Assembly: GCA_002336485.1 (NCBI GenBank)
Contig: DDCZ01000023.1
Coordinates: 122,823-186,822, forward strand
Direction of reading: 5' to 3'
DNA from: Flavobacteriales bacterium UBA1993
GTDB taxonomy: Bacteria > Bacteroidota > Bacteroidia > Flavobacteriales_G > Salibacteraceae
DNA length: 64,000 nt
Shown here: in pieces, positions 63,792 to 64,000 of the stretch
Numbering within the stretch: the stretch's first letter is position 1
Layout of the letters: the number at the start of each line of letters is the position of its first letter
Program-made: the position numbers and the translations under genes
Notes under the pieces: generated by a model
Database searches by the model: none
The model's input: the letters and a program-made list of their open reading frames with translations, nothing else
What the model was told of the DNA's origin: nothing

Positions 63792-64000
63792 ATGAATCGC
63801 AAATATTTATTAGCCGCAGGTATACTTGCTGCCATCACCATTCTGTATTTCAGTCTCCAAACTGGGGACGAATCCATCGAAGCCACGGCCAAGGTTGTCC
63901 GGGGAAATCTTTCAGTTTCAGTTAAGACAACTGGAGAGCTCAGAGCCAAGGAATCGGAAAAAATTCTAGGCCCTCCTGGAATGCGAAAAGCCAACATTTG
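63792..64000 (+). CDS. HlyD-family efflux adaptor, N-terminal fragment (cut by window edge)
   Basis: The first about 69 residues of a periplasmic adaptor protein: N-terminal membrane anchor (YLLAAGILAAITILYF), then EATAKVVRGNLSVSVKTTGE, the start of the membrane-fusion-protein barrel domain. Adaptors of this type link an inner-membrane transporter (ABC or RND) with an outer-membrane channel. The transporter gene is presumably to the right of the window. Confidence 0.85.
   Translation, partial: MNRKYLLAAGILAAITILYFSLQTGDESIEATAKVVRGNLSVSVKTTGELRAKESEKILGPPGMRKANI

Noticed and set aside
1..64000. CRISPR arrays, insertion sequences, prophage, integrases, toxin-antitoxin pairs
   Set aside because: Scanned for direct repeats and for the matching proteins; none seen.

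Overview
The window is a gene-dense stretch of a Bacteroidota chromosome, most probably from a marine-type member of the Flavobacteriia. The taxonomic call rests on several lineage-typical genes: a GldA-type gliding ABC ATPase, a PorV/PorQ-family protein, two TonB-dependent receptors with carboxypeptidase-regulatory N-terminal domains, RemB/Wzi-like outer-membrane barrels, DUF3127 and DUF5522 proteins, a bacterial geranylgeranylglyceryl phosphate synthase, and candidate promoter boxes of the Bacteroidota TAnnTTTG type. I see no phage, insertion sequence, CRISPR array or rRNA. One tRNA (Leu, anticodon UAG) and one TPP riboswitch are present. Most of the window is chromosomal core; the accessory flavour is in the surface, secretion and polysaccharide genes.

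Layout. 0-10 kb: the end of rnhB, a large unknown membrane-anchored propeller-like protein, a secreted LysM glucosaminidase, then a translationally coupled run rsgA-dtd-MBOAT-SGNH partner-mazG, facing a membrane pyrophosphatase (hppA). 10-19 kb: an outer-membrane barrel, an LVIVD-type lipoprotein, pdhB, and the + strand series etfB-etfA-bifunctional nuclease-nucleoside transporter-thyA-folA-lipoprotein. 20-30 kb: clpX/clpP/tig, tRNA-Leu, flavin reductase, DUF3127, a short-chain fatty acid transporter, a glycosyltransferase with a flippase-like protein, ruvC, a HIT protein and greA. 29.7-39.2 kb: a three-gene - strand unit of a 1261-residue TonB-dependent receptor, a 1521-residue secreted protein and a PorV-family protein. 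39.4-41.3 kb: a LytTR response regulator with two small companion proteins, and a degenerate Rieske-like lipoprotein. 41-51 kb: ahcY, a phosphopantetheinyl transferase with GGGPS, then a thiamine-linked region (ThiE-like protein, TPP-riboswitch-controlled TonB receptor, NadR-like kinase, YkoF-like thiamine-binding protein) with urocanate hydratase and DUF5522. 51-57 kb: a PLP enzyme, gldA, metK, a glycosyltransferase, a lipoprotein MsrB and a frameshifted membrane protein. 57-63.6 kb: a tight - strand surface-polysaccharide operon gmd-fcl-RemB/Wzi-like-WecA-like-RemB/Wzi-like. The right edge cuts the start of an HlyD-type adaptor.

The parts most worth following up are the TonB receptor/giant secreted protein/PorV unit, the duplicated RemB/Wzi barrels around a WecA-like transferase, the thiamine-uptake locus, and the gene broken exactly at an eight-A tract. 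I found no clearly unprecedented defence or mobile system. Several genome-style traits stand out: convergent neighbours whose stop codons interlock, and same-strand genes that overlap by 1-4 bases. No gene-free stretch exceeds 300 bases; the longest ones hold riboswitch, tRNA, terminator or promoter signals.
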